This document shows, one piece after another, positions 1 through 11,600 of a stretch of 64,000 bases of DNA (the first letter of the stretch is position 1; each line of letters starts with the position of its first letter). The translations under genes were made by a program, and so were the position numbers. Below the pieces are notes generated by a model. The model was not told the origin of the DNA and did not search any database. It worked only from the letters and a program-made list of their open reading frames with translations. The stretch comes from Gari tellinella (taxonomy: Eukaryota; Mollusca; Bivalvia; Cardiida; Psammobiidae): the NCBI GenBank assembly GCA_922989275.2, contig OV277861.1, positions 50,259,623 to 50,323,622 of the forward strand, read 5' to 3'.

Positions 1-568
1 ACCTCACGTGAGAGCAGAAAGGTAAACAAAGATGTTCAATAATATTTTTGTTGATCATAAATGTCAATTTGTCATGTCATTTACTAACAGTAACAGGAAG
101 AAATTCAACATAATTAATCTAAAATAAATTTACCTGTGCCTGTGGGAAAAACAGCGTTTCGATTCCTTGTGAGATAGTTGGGCGCCTAGGTTGCTTGGCA
201 ATTGTAATTGATGTGAATGGCACTGCCACTGAATGCTTAAGCGTTAGTGAAAGGGGAAAATGAAAATATTTAGAATTAGAATGTCTACTAACCAAAGGTC
301 TGGTAGGCCTACTGTGCAAGTTGCAGGACCCAACGTTCCGCTTCCTGATGTTTTCTGATTTAACGTATCGTACCAGGGACATTTCGCCACCCAGACAATT
401 CGCCTCTTAGGTTATTTTTTCCCCTTATATAATTCTACAATGACTATGTATTTTAGAATCAGATTAATATTTCTTACTTTTGCCTTTTAAATATTATGGA
501 GATAAATTACAAATACCTGTGACAAAATATTTTGATGTGTTGTTTGTTGAACAAGTTAAGGTGTTGCT
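1..568. other. AT-rich non-coding sequence, no gene seen
   Basis: No exon-like reading frame with splice sites or recognisable protein is visible on either strand. The 87-codon open frame on the minus strand (119-382) has no recognisable domain and no codon-like composition. This is read as intergenic sequence, or intron if the gene to the right has a distant 5' exon. Confidence 0.5.
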
Positions 569-1110
569 TTAAAGCGACTCGCAACTAGATCCATGGTGTA
601 CGTATTAGCAAAAATAAAAGAAAATACTCAAATAAAACTAAATGTGTATCATTATCGTTCATCTGGCATTAGAAAAATATGATAAGTCTAAGACATCCTT
701 CAGAAAGGTCTTCAAATCTTATTTTTGATATATTTTCCATCGCTTTATCCAGCGTCGAAAGAGTACGCTATAGAAATAATAAAATTGATCACTGGCTCAG
801 ACATAAACCCCAGCCAAATTATGCACTCTCCATCGCTACATGGTGAATTACGTTAAATCCAACACAGAGATATGAATAGGCCTGTAGTCGAGCGGTCTTA
901 GGGGTTGCCTTATTTTTGCTATTCTGTCCCTGCAGCATGCTGGGTCATGGGTTCGAATCCCACAAGAGCTCAATATTTTTTTGTATTGAAAAGCATTTTT
1001 TTAAACTGAATTTCTCATCCTAAACTAATTCTTACTCCCTCATATAAGCGTTTGACATATATTTACAAATTGATATTTTTAATGCTAAATCTGGTTGCGA
1101 GCCTCTTTAA
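569..1110 (+). mobile_element. TTAA-flanked TIR element with internal tRNA-like cassette (family T4, copy 1)
   Basis: The element is bounded by TTAA on both sides. Its left end reads AAGCGACTCGCAAC and its right end GTTGCGAGCCTCTT, an inverted repeat. About 310 bp in lies a tRNA-like stretch with an A-box-like TAGTCGAGCGG near 885 and a perfect B box GGTTCGAATCC at 950-960, followed by a T-rich run. Two more copies in the window (11,735-12,279 inverted; 29,395-29,930) share the whole layout. TTAA targets and short TIRs are typical of piggyBac-type elements. There is no coding capacity, so it is non-autonomous. The age order of the copies is unknown. Confidence 0.75.
884..960 (+). promoter_or_regulatory. 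tRNA-like Pol III internal promoter (A and B boxes) inside T4 copy 1
   Basis: An A-box-like TAGTCGAGCGG and a B box GGTTCGAATCC are about 55 bp apart, followed by 'cacaagagct' resembling a tRNA 3' acceptor strand. I cannot fold a complete cloverleaf, so this is a tRNA-derived cassette of the SINE-head kind and not a functional tRNA gene. Confidence 0.6.
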
Positions 1111-1470
1111 AGTCTATTCATGACTTAAAGACATTTCCTGACGACCTTTCAGTCATAACGCCTTGCCAGACAATTTCCTTGCAAAAAGCATGGGTCTTGT
1201 GCACATGCTGGTTGCAAAGAACCATTGAAGCGTCTCATGTAAGACCAAACCTTTATATTTGATAGTTTGATAAGAAATAACATTGATAGGCCGGCTGAGA
1301 CTAGAGCATGAGTTTTTCTGGGCCTCACCAGGTAAACTGAGATTGGTATATCTTCTGGCAGCTTATGCTGCATGCTTTCTCACGCCTATCATGAACAATT
1401 GGGGACTCCATCAATGGACTGAAGAAATATCTTAAAGACTTTTGCATATACATGTAGGATCACAAAACTT

Positions 1471-2735
1471 CATATGCTGGTGTGCCTCAATGACAATGAG
1501 TAGATCATTATGCACCGCAGTTTGATAACCTTGACCTTGACCTCTAGGGTCATCATTAAGGTTTTGCTTTAAAGTCTGTTCTGAACAAACAACTTCACCA
1601 ACAGTCAGTCACCATTAAGCTTCATATACCGATGGGCCTCATTGGGTAGACAATTATGCACCACAGTTTGGTGACCTTGACATTTGACATTGACCTCTAG
1701 TGTCAAAGTTAATATTTTGCGTTACAGTCTGTTCTGAGCAAAGGACATACTGCACCTAGGGTCACATAGGCAAACAGTGCAGACTCTGATCAGATGTGGC
1801 ATAATGAAACTTCATGTGCTGACTAATCCTTCATAGAAAGACGTTGCATTATTATTATAGCAGCATATAATATATATATTATCGATTATGCTATTATCAA
1901 CATTCCTTTCATTATTAGTGATATTTTACAGTTTTCAGTTTTGGGAATATGCAACGGGTTGATACTAATACATGATAAAGACATAAATGATTAGAGAGAG
2001 AGAAACATCTAAATAACTTGGACTACATGTGCTGAAGCACTTCAATCAATGGGTAAACCATGCTGCACCGCAGTTTTGTGACCTAGACCTTTGACCTTGA
2101 CTTCTAGGGTCAACAAGGTTTTGCTGTAAAGTCTGTTCTGAGCAAACCACTGCACCTATGGTCCCGAAACTTCATATGCTGATGCCCCTCAATGAGTAGA
2201 CCATGATGTTCTGCAGTTTGATGAATTTGACCTTGACCTCTAGGGTCAACGTTAAGGTTTTGCATTAAAGTCTATTCTGAGCAAACAACTGCACCTGCCG
2301 TAACCTACAGTAACCATTAAACGTCATAAACTGATGGGCCTCATTGGGTAGACAATGTTGCACCACAGTTTGATGACCTTGACCTCTAGGGTCAAAGTTA
2401 TTTCTTGTGTTACAGTCAGTTCTGAGCAAAGGACTGCACCTACATTGTAGAGTCACATAGGCAAGCAGTGTAGAATCTGATCAGACGTCGCATAATGAAA
2501 CTTCATATACTAATTGGCCTCATGGGAAAACCATTATGCTGCACTACAGTTTGGTGACCTTGACCTTTGACATTGACATCTAGGCTTAATGTTTTGGTTA
2601 TGGCTTAAAGTCTGTTGTTAGCTAACGACTGCACCTACAGTCACGAAATTTCATATGCTGATCAATGTACATGTACCTCAATGAGTAGACCAGTACAGGG
2701 CATTGCAGTTTGTGATGGTTCTTGCACCAATGTTA
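1471..2735. repeat. Diverged tandem repeat, about 150-bp period
   Basis: The phrases 'ttgaccttgacctctagggt', 'aagtctgttctgagcaaa', 'gactgcacctac' and 'aaacttcatatgctgat' recur in the same order at roughly 150-170 bp spacing through the interval. Copies differ by substitutions and small indels. No coding potential is seen; the 63-codon frame on the minus strand at 2265-2456 is an artefact of the repeat. Confidence 0.75.
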
Positions 2736-2747
2736 ATAGTGCCATTT

Positions 2748-4016
2748 TAGCTCACCTGAGCCAAAGGCTCAAATAGAGCTATTGGGATGGCCCTGTGTCC
2801 GGCGTTGTGCGTCGTCCGTCGTACGTCGTCCGTCGTCGTTAACAATTGCTTCAAATGACATCTCCTCCTATAACGCTTGGCAGAATTCAACCAAACTTTA
2901 CAGAAATGTTCCTTGGGTCAAGCTCTTTCAAATTTGTTCAAAGAATTAAAAAACAAAATGCAGAACTCTGGATGCCATGGCAACCAAAGTGAAAAAATAA
3001 GGAAATCTTAAAAAATCTTCTTGTCAAAATCTGCAAGGGCCAGAGCTTAGATATTTGGCACATAGCATCATCTACAGGTCCTCTATCAAGTTTGTTCATA
3101 TTATGCCCCTGGGGTCAAAATTGACCCCGCCCCAGGGGGTCACAGTTTTACATAGAGTTATATAGTGAAATTTTCAAATGTCTTTTCCTCATAAACTAAT
3201 ATGACCAGAGCTTTGATATTTGGCATGATGACACTTCTAGATGTCCTGTACCAAAAGTGTTCAAATGGTTCTGGTCAATTGCATAACTAGGTCACAGGAG
3301 CTAAAACCAGATTTTTTTCAAAGAAAACTTAAAAAATCTTCTTGTCTGAAACTACAAGGGCCAGAGCTTAGATATTTGGCACATAGCATTGACTACAGGT
3401 CCTCTATCAAGTTTAATCAAATAAGGACCCTGGGGTCAAAATTGGCCACGTTCCGGGGGTCACCGTTTTACTTAGAGTTATATAGTGAAATTTTCAAACG
3501 TCTTCTTCTCTGAAACTTATATGGCCAGAGCTTTGATATTTGGCATGGTGACACTTCTAGATGTCCTATACCAAAATTGTTCAAATGGTTCTGGTTGGTT
3601 GCATAACTAGGTCACAGGAGCTAAAAATAGATTTTTTTTCAATGAAAACTTAAAAAGTCTTCTTGTCTGAAACTACAAGGGCCAGAGCTTAGATATTTGG
3701 CACTTAGCATTGCCTACAGGTCCTCTATCAAGTTTGTTCAAATTATGCCCCTGGGGCCAAAATTGGCCACGCCCCGGGGGTCACAGTTTTACATAGAGTT
3801 ATATAGAGAAAAAAATTTCAAACGTCTTCTTCTCTGACACTAATATGGCCAGAGCTTTGATATTCGGTATGGTGACACTTTTAAATATCCTTTATATATT
3901 TTGTTCAAATGGTTCCGTTCTGTTGCATATCTAGGTCAGTCCTGGACATAAATCATTATCTCCATTTTTTCAGCTATCTCAGGTGAGCAAAATATGCCCC
4001 ATTGGGCTCTTGTTGA
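2748..4016. mobile_element. 'agctcacctgag' mollusc-type repetitive element
   Basis: It begins 'tttagctcacctgagcc' and closes with 'atctcaggtgagcaaa...gggctcttgtt', so the two ends are inverted. Near the left end is a run of short imperfect GTCGTCCGTCGTAC-type repeats. The inside consists of a ~322-bp tandem unit. I recognise this terminal motif as widespread in mollusc genomes, but no transposase or RT is present and its class is not known to me. Confidence 0.65.
3002..3960. repeat. Three-copy ~322-bp tandem repeat inside the element
   Basis: The phrase 'ttcttgtctgaaactacaag', then 'gggccagagcttagatattt', 'tgcccctggggtcaaaatt' and 'atggccagagctttgat' recurs starting near 3,012, 3,334 and 3,657. 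Spacing is about 322 bp and identity is high by eye. The reading frame of 90 codons at 3,241-3,513 is internal to this repeat. Confidence 0.8.
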
Positions 4017-4159
4017 TTTTCTAATGCAAATACCATGATATCCTCAATGCATGATATAATTGAATAGGGTTGGAAATTGAAGACATCATCTACATACTCC
4101 CACTGATGTAGGAAACAGTGCCCTTAACTAATACAGCACTTATTGCTTGGAGGTTCAAC

Positions 4160-4432
4160 AGTGTTAGAAGGGCTGAACCCTTTTCAGGCCATAGAAGCGC
4201 CTTTTAGCGCATTCAGTTTATTCCTCCGCCAAAGAAAATAGAACCAATTTATACAGTCATAAATATGCATCATCAGGAACATTTTCTTTATTCTTACAGG
4301 TGGTAGCTGAAAGCAGACTGAAAGTAAAGCAGAATGCACCTTAAATTAAGGCACATTCTGCTTTACTTTTAGCCTACTTTAAGTAGTAGCCTATTTTCAA
4401 AACTAGAAACAGGCTCTGGGGTAAAGGGTTAT
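4160..4432. mobile_element. T1 hairpin MITE (diverged copy)
   Basis: It has the T1 landmarks: 'gcgccttttagcgcattcag', 'tttattcctccgcc', a central imperfect hairpin around 'gtaaagcagaatgcacctt' / 'aaggcacattctgctttact', then 'caaaactagaaacaggctct' and 'ggggtaaagggtta'. Outer TTAA ends are degraded. Confidence 0.7.
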
Positions 4433-4671
4433 TACAGGTTTATGTTTCAATTAGCTGTCTTTAAGTTTTAAGTCTTGTATAATTTACAACCAAGTCTTGT
4501 AAAAATGAACAAATAGATCAATATAGAGCAGTTAATTAAGATATTGAATTAATGATTACGTTATTATTTTCATCTGATTTTTACTAAATTTTCCCCAAAG
4601 ATTACAAGCAAATTTTAATTGTCATTAAAAAAGAAATTCCCTAGTGTCTTTCCATCCCTCTGTGTTATCTA

Positions 4672-4714
4672 TTTGTCTGTCTGCCTGCCTGTCTGTCTGT
4701 ATGTGTCTGTCTGT
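4672..4714. repeat. CTGT/CTGC tetranucleotide microsatellite
   Basis: Runs of 'tgtctgtctgcctgcctgtc' form an imperfect short tandem repeat of about ten units. Confidence 0.8.
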
Positions 4715-4897
4715 AATAAGCTCATGCTCTACTGATACTTTTCAGATAAACCTTCATATATGGCAAGAGATTGATGATTAGAAGTATCATGTACAGATTC
4801 ATATCTCTTGCATCAATACTGAGTTCTTCCCCTTTTTCCATATTATATTTTTCACCACATAATTTATGTTATACTCAAGATCAAATTTCATTTATGG

Positions 4898-5374
4898 TTA
4901 ACTCTTTCAACACTAAGTAACTATCGTGGGTTAATATGTTCCCTTTTGGATCTCTTTTGTTACCAAAACATGAACCAGTCTACTTGGAATTCTGGGTAGT
5001 TTAATAAATGCTGCTCTAAATTAGCAAACAGTGTAGACCCTGATCAGAGGTCTCCTATAGGATCCCTCTGACCTGGGTCTACACTGTTTGCATGACTTTG
5101 TGTAATTAGTATATTTTAACCCATTACCCCATACATATGCCTTTTTACGCCTTTAATTTATTCCTCCACTCAAGTAATATTTCAATTTATATATGTCAAG
5201 AATATGTTTCTTAGGAAATAGTTTCTATATTCTAGCAGTTGGTGGCTTAAAGCAGGCTGAAGGTAAAGCAGAATGTGCCTTTCAACCTGCTTTAAGTGGT
5301 CACATGTCTTCAAAACTAGAAATAGGCTATGGGGTAATGGGTTAAACAGATCCATGTGGTGTTGAAAGAGTTAA
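4898..5374. mobile_element. T3-type TTAA hairpin element carrying a nested T1 MITE
   Basis: The outer ends are TTAACTCTTTCAACAC and GTGTTGAAAGAGTTAA, an inverted repeat. The core is a hairpin with arms 'gcaaacagtgtagaccc' and 'gggtctacactgtttgc' around 5,025-5,092. A T1 MITE (5,116-5,345) with its own TTAACCCATTACCCC and GGGGTAATGGGTTAA ends sits inside the right arm, with TTAA on both sides. This is direct evidence of TTAA-targeted insertion of one element into another. Confidence 0.8.
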
Positions 5375-5535
5375 AGCTTGACGAGCACAAGTGTCTTTAT
5401 GCGTGACTCTTGCATCATTATTATGAGGTTTATTCCCCTTTGTACTGTTTATGGAAAGAGCTTGATTACAGCAGGTGACACATGTGTTCCAAGATAAACA
5501 CACTTTTAGTTTTGTTAAATTTCAGATCTATTGCC

Positions 5536-5690
5536 ATGACATCGTTTAATCTAGTTCTACTGATCACAGTGGCTACTGGGGTCAAGGCACTGGACAATGG
5601 ACTTGCTCTGACTCCTCCAATGGGCTGGTTGTCATGGGAGGCGTTTGGATGTAACACAGACTGTGATAATGACCCAGATTATTGTCTCAG
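5536..5690 (+). CDS. Alpha-galactosidase exon 1 (start, signal peptide, barrel strand 1)
   Basis: It encodes a hydrophobic leader then [20 protein letters not shown], the GH27 N-terminus with PPMGW, and the CNTDC...YC cysteine cluster. The donor is CAG|gtaaat, and the exon ends after two bases of a Ser codon, as human GLA exon 1 does. I chose the ATG at 5,536 because 'ttgttaaatttcag' ends at 5,525 and looks like a 3' splice site, placing ten bases of 5' UTR before the ATG. An in-frame ATG at 5,482 would add 18 residues and cannot be excluded if there is no upstream exon. Confidence 0.9.
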
Positions 5691-8600
5691 GTAAATGAAA
5701 AATAATAACTCTCTTATAGCTTCTATATTGGAATGTCTGTACAAGAGCTTATTTAATTGTTTTATAAAATTGAGTCTGATCAAAATTATTTTCATGCCAC
5801 GCCATGATTTAGTTGAGGGCATATTGTTTTTGCCCAATGTCTGTGTGTCCACAACTTCAACATTTGCCATAACTTTAAAGCTATATATGATAGATACTAT
5901 ATTTCATAGTTTGGCATGTGCACTCATCTCAGAAGGCTCACTATATAACTAATTGGGTTATGTCTGACAAAGTTCAAGGTCATTTAGAGGTAAAATAAGC
6001 TTAAATAAACCTTGGCCATAACTTTGAAACCTCATGTGATAGAGACTAAATATTTAGAATGTGCACTCAACTCAAGTACAAGTTGGGTCATATCAGACAA
6101 AGGTCAAGGTATTATGAGGTCATGGCCACATCAGGAGCATTATGAGTGTTTCACAAACACATCTTGTTAAAAATTAGTCAGATAGTTAACCAGGAAGGTA
6201 TGTACATTTCATATACGTCCCTGGTTTAACCTTTCCCCAATAGAAACATGTGCCTTTTAGTGGGTTAGGTATTTTCCTTTATACTATGTTCCACAGCCTG
6301 TTTCTAGTGGTTAAGATAGGTGAACACTTACAGCAGATTAAAAGTAAAGCAGAATTTCAGCCTGTTTTATGCTTTCATCTGCTAGGAAAGAGAAGTCATT
6401 ACTGTATAAAGTGTATCTATTTTCTTATGGGATAAAATAATTAAATGTGTTTAACCCATTACCCCATAGCCAGTTTCTCGTTTTGAAGATATGTGGCCAC
6501 TTAAAGCAGGTTGAAAGTAAAGCAGAATGTATCTTAAGGTGCATTCTGCTTTACTTTCAGCCTGCTTGAAGCTATTATCTGCTAGAATATAGAAAATATT
6601 TCTTATGATTTTTATTGATCCGCGATAGCGCAGCGTAGCGTAGCGTAGCGTAGCGTTTTCGCGGATTCATTAATACCAAATTCGCAAAGTAACACATTTC
6701 ATACTGCAAAACTGACTACAGCCAAATCTAACAAGAAAATAGTGCTTGCTTTTAGAAGTGATCTATGCTTTGATAGCACTACATGTGGGTTGAAGTAAGT
6801 TGTATCTCTTCTAATTAATTTAATATGAGATTTTTCAATGTTTTCCGGAAGGTCAGAATATGTCTTTTGCTTTATTTTTAAGAAAATGTTGAATAGTATT
6901 CATTCGCGAAAATCGCTGATGTCCGTTTTACGAAGCATACTCGGTCCTGTCCGTATAGCCAATAGTTTCGACCGACGAGTATAACGGGGAAAGCCGAGCA
7001 GCTGTTCGTATTACATTGCGAAAATCGCTGATGTCCGTTTTACGAAGCATACTCGGTCCTGTCCGTATAGCCAATAGTTTCGATCGACAAGCATACGGGG
7101 AAAGCCGATCAGTTATAACGGGAAACGTCTAATCTGGTTTCCGGTACTGTAGGATTATGTGCGTTTTAACCGGGAACCAGAACGAGATATTTTACGTGGG
7201 TAAATAAAACATGCCATTTTGCTGAAGTGGAGATTAACCTTAGCAGAAAGAAAAACACGAAGAGGACATTAGCAAATTGTTATTTGCTCAGAGAGATTGT
7301 CGACGGAATTACTTCAAAGTAAGTACGTAGATATTGGTCGTGTTCGAATCATTGAGTTTGTTGACAACGAAAAGTGGGCGGAGCAAATGCGCGAAGATTT
7401 ACTGATGACAACGATTTTGGCCCGGCTCAAATAGAAATTGTGGTCAACGAAAACTTTGTATTAGTGTTTTCTTCTGACATATCAGAGTTATTTAAAAGGG
7501 ATGATCACCGTACTCGTTGATTTCCGTACAGTTAGCCAGGGATACGGAAAGCTGTATTTATTGTGCGTAATGTACAGTAGTCTTTATAGTAGAGAAGAAT
7601 AAACGCAAACACAATCACTGACAATGCACTAAACTGTAGATGATTTATTTTATCTTTTTAATCTGGTTCAGGTTGGCAAACAGATTGGAGCCTAATCAGA
7701 CGTCAGGTTACCCGGCGTCTGTTCTGGCTCCAACCTGTTTGCAATGGACATAATAGTTTTTAGCATTTTATAGGATTCTACGACGTTCTATATTCAGATT
7801 CAGATTCATAAACACGTTTATTGAGAATGAATAACATATCAGTAAAATTAGCGCAGCTGTCTCTTGCTGCACGAGGATCATGCTGAATATCTCAAGTTTG
7901 AAAGTGTGCAACTATATAGATCCGATGTTACCTTGCTTACCTTTTTACCATTATTAACTATATTGTTCTAAAAATAACTTTGACAGGTCAGAAACATCGA
8001 ACAATACTTCCGGACGAAAGGAAATGAATAAAACACCCTTTAAAAACAGTCGTAATGCCCCCAATTTTAATAAAGGCAGTGGCTAGACGTCCGGAACCGG
8101 ACAGCTAGCCAACCGTCACAGGACGGGCTAGACGTCCGGAATAAATTTCTCTCAGGAAATATACTGCTTTATATGTGGGTTAGTGCCTGGGTATATTTAA
8201 AACAAGTTGAAACAAAACTAAATGCATTTAATTTTCCATAAAACAACAGAGAGCAATAACAAATCACATTTATATAAAGGAATTAAATTACCTTCACTTA
8301 AGACCAACGTTCGCATCCGCCAGTTTAATTGGTAATAGACTGTTGCCCTGACTTTGTCGTTATTAGATTAGCACGCAGGACATTTTTGTTGATTTTATTG
8401 TAATTTATGCATGTTAATATCATACTGAATGTTAAAATTAGAGATTGAAGTTAAATATGCCGAAAGTATTTCAAATGGATGGACTACGTATGATATCAAT
8501 ACGTTGATTATCGCAAAATCTAATTATCGCAGCCGGTATCTCCATGTTCATGTGGCAAGCAGCAAACTGTGAATGTATCGGAAATAACATTAACAAAGCC

Positions 8601-11600
8601 ATGCAAAAAAAATCCATTGTTATTAACAGTTAAGCATCGGCATAAAGTGGCATTTGGAGTAAAAGTTTGAGTAATACATGTATTTATGAAGGTCATTATA
8701 TTTCGAAAAAAGGAAGACCTTTCCATTACCATAGTTCGCTGTGAAATTCTAAGTTGGAGATATTTCTCTGACATTAAGGAAAACAATTAAAAAAGGGAAA
8801 CATTCTGTCGTGGACGTCATGTACATTTTTTCGAACGTGTCAGTTTAGCGAAAGGTATTCAATCATCAATTAAAAATGCCTGCGAGAGTGCGGTTTTCCT
8901 ACTAAGGTGGGGACAAAATACGGCAACAACGACAATGGCGGATGCGATCGTAGCTCATAGTGACGGTAAATTAATTCCTTAAAGTGTGACTTGTTTCTGT
9001 TCTCACCGATTTTCTGAAGTTCAAAATTGTATTTAAGGTTGTTTGCCATATATATCCAGGCACTAACTCACGTAAATTATGCAGTATATCAGGGGTGTAA
9101 AAATCTTTCAAAAGCTACTCGCCCTGTAGGACTAGTAGCTATTGAAATCCACTCGCCCTTCTGCAACTTTTGCTCGTCCGTGAATTTTCATATATAATTC
9201 ATATGTACTAAAACTTTCACAATTTTCTTATTCGTTTATTTAAATTCGAAAATATCAACATATAGAAACGCACTGTTTAACTGTTTCAATTCTTGTGGGT
9301 CTTGTCATCGTTTCGACATCCCTGTTAATGCCGCTATTTTACTACAAAAACGACTGAAGATAGTTTTGTTAGGTTGTTTACATTTTGACAAGTAGCGGGA
9401 ACTAACGGTGCTTCCGGTTTTTTCGGCATGTAAAATTTTGACTCGTTCAAATTAGGTACGAAATCGTCGAAGCTTTATATTAAGAAATGTTTGCAGTTTG
9501 ACAGATGATTGAACAATAAAACACGTTATAACACTGTTATTCATACTTTAATTTTATAATTTGAATAAATATTTGAACCACCCCTCGATACTTTCAACAC
9601 AAATAAACCTTTTTGGGCCGAAACTTTCGTACTTTGAAGGCCGAATAATATAAAGAAGAAACAAGCAGGTGCCCGTGAATCGGAACGCCTCCAAACTCGT
9701 TGTCGATAATAGACTAGTGAAATGCAAAACATTGTAGAAAATGTGTCGTTGATGTTGACACACGCGGAGAACTTCAGCCGTTTTAATTTGCACTCTAATT
9801 ACACTGCCCAAAAGATCCACTCGCCCTTAAGGTCGAGTATATATTTGAAAGCACTCGCCCGACTTCAAAACCTACTCGCATTGGCGAGCGGGCAAGTGGA
9901 ATTTGACACCCCTGTATATGCTTTGACGAAAATCTATTCCGGACGTCTAGCTTACCCTCACAGGGCAGGCTAGCCCTCCGGAACCGGACAGCTATAGCCA
10001 CTTCCTTTTATAAACGCATATAATGCCATGCGGTCTGGATCCATTCGATTAATTGAGGTCTTCATGTTTGTTTTATCTAGTGACACAAATCACATGGTAT
10101 AAACATGGTCATGTGACTAAATCATCGCTCGATTTTAGGGTTTGTTAACATTTTGTCAACGGAAAACATCAAGTTAGTGGTGATTCGAATAGAACTTGTT
10201 GACAACTATTCCAACTAACGCGAGTGTTTACACCCCAGAGGCCACACATTTTCTCCAATCTTTCTCAAACTTGCTCAGGTTGTATATTACCATAAGAATT
10301 TAGATGAGTTTAATTATGGTTGTAATCAGATTAATAGGTCAAGAGTTATCTACCTTTAAATTGCTGAAAATGATATATTTAACACTGTGTTTTCACTCCA
10401 GAGGCCACAATATCTACTCAAGCTACTCAACTACAGTTTTGAACAGATTTTGATTATTCTTGCACACAATGTATATAGCTATAGGTTCTCAAAGGAGTGC
10501 AATTATTGTTTAAAACTTATTGTGACAATAGTTATCTGCCCTTGATATACTTTGAAATGCTAAAAAAGGCTTCATTTCAGTATTGTTTAGTGTCTAGTTA
10601 TCAGCCCTTGATGTACTCTACTATACTAGAATTATGAGGTTGTATTCCAAAATGGTTTACATGCTATACTGCAAATTTGAATAGATCTAGATGAAAACGG
10701 GTGAAACAGAAAGGTAAAGCTATCAGGTTTCAGTACAAAAGGTGAGCGATATCAGGGCCTTCAGGCCCTCTTGTTCTATATTTAGAATCAATGTATTATA
10801 AATGGAATCTGTCTCAACCTTACTCACCATAATAAAATATCTGTCTTGTCCAACCATAATTGATTGTTTATCAAGGTGGCTTGCCTAAGGACTGCCTTTG
10901 GAGACCTCTGATCTGGAGCAACACTGTTTGCATAGTCATGTGTACCTTCAGAGGTGCACTGTTTGTAAACGACGAGTAAACAAATACTCATTACTAGTCC
11001 TGATTGGATGTAAATGAGTGTCTATCCATTTTTCCTAATTTGTTGATATTGCTTTGGATATATAGCTCTGATTAGCTGTAACTTTTGTTTCATAACCCCA
11101 TGAAAAAAATAATTCAGGCCGCGCCTTGTCAGGACTACTTTCTCTTAGTCCAACAGTTACTGCTCTCCAAGAGCGCTGCATGAAGCAGGACGCCGAATGA
11201 TGTCATTGACTTTACTACAAAACAATGTCGCGTTTTGGCGGAAAATATATATGGCGAAGGGACTACAACCTCCTTTTTAAAGTGTTAAATAATGAACACT
11301 CGTGTCAGATTCTCTATTTAACCCTCTTAAATTCAGTAGTGATATTAAATTATGAGGAATAATTGGGAACATTTATTGTATTCATGGAGGTATGAAAAAA
11401 ATCCTGGACACACTTTTGTATGAAACCGCTTCGCTTTCAATATATTTAAAAGAAGAATTTTTAGAAAACTCAGAACTATACACAGCAAAAATAAAAACTT
11501 TACATTGGATTCTAATGTGTATATTTCTGTCTACAAACACAATTTTTCAGAAGGCTTAAGTTAGTGTTATTCGAAACTTTGGATCAATGTCTGCAATTTC

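Noticed and set aside
5482..5535. Upstream in-frame ATG as the start of the alpha-galactosidase
   Set aside because: An acceptor-like 'taaatttcag' lies between it and the ATG at 5,536, and the shorter form already gives a normal 18-residue signal peptide. It stays possible if no 5' exon exists.
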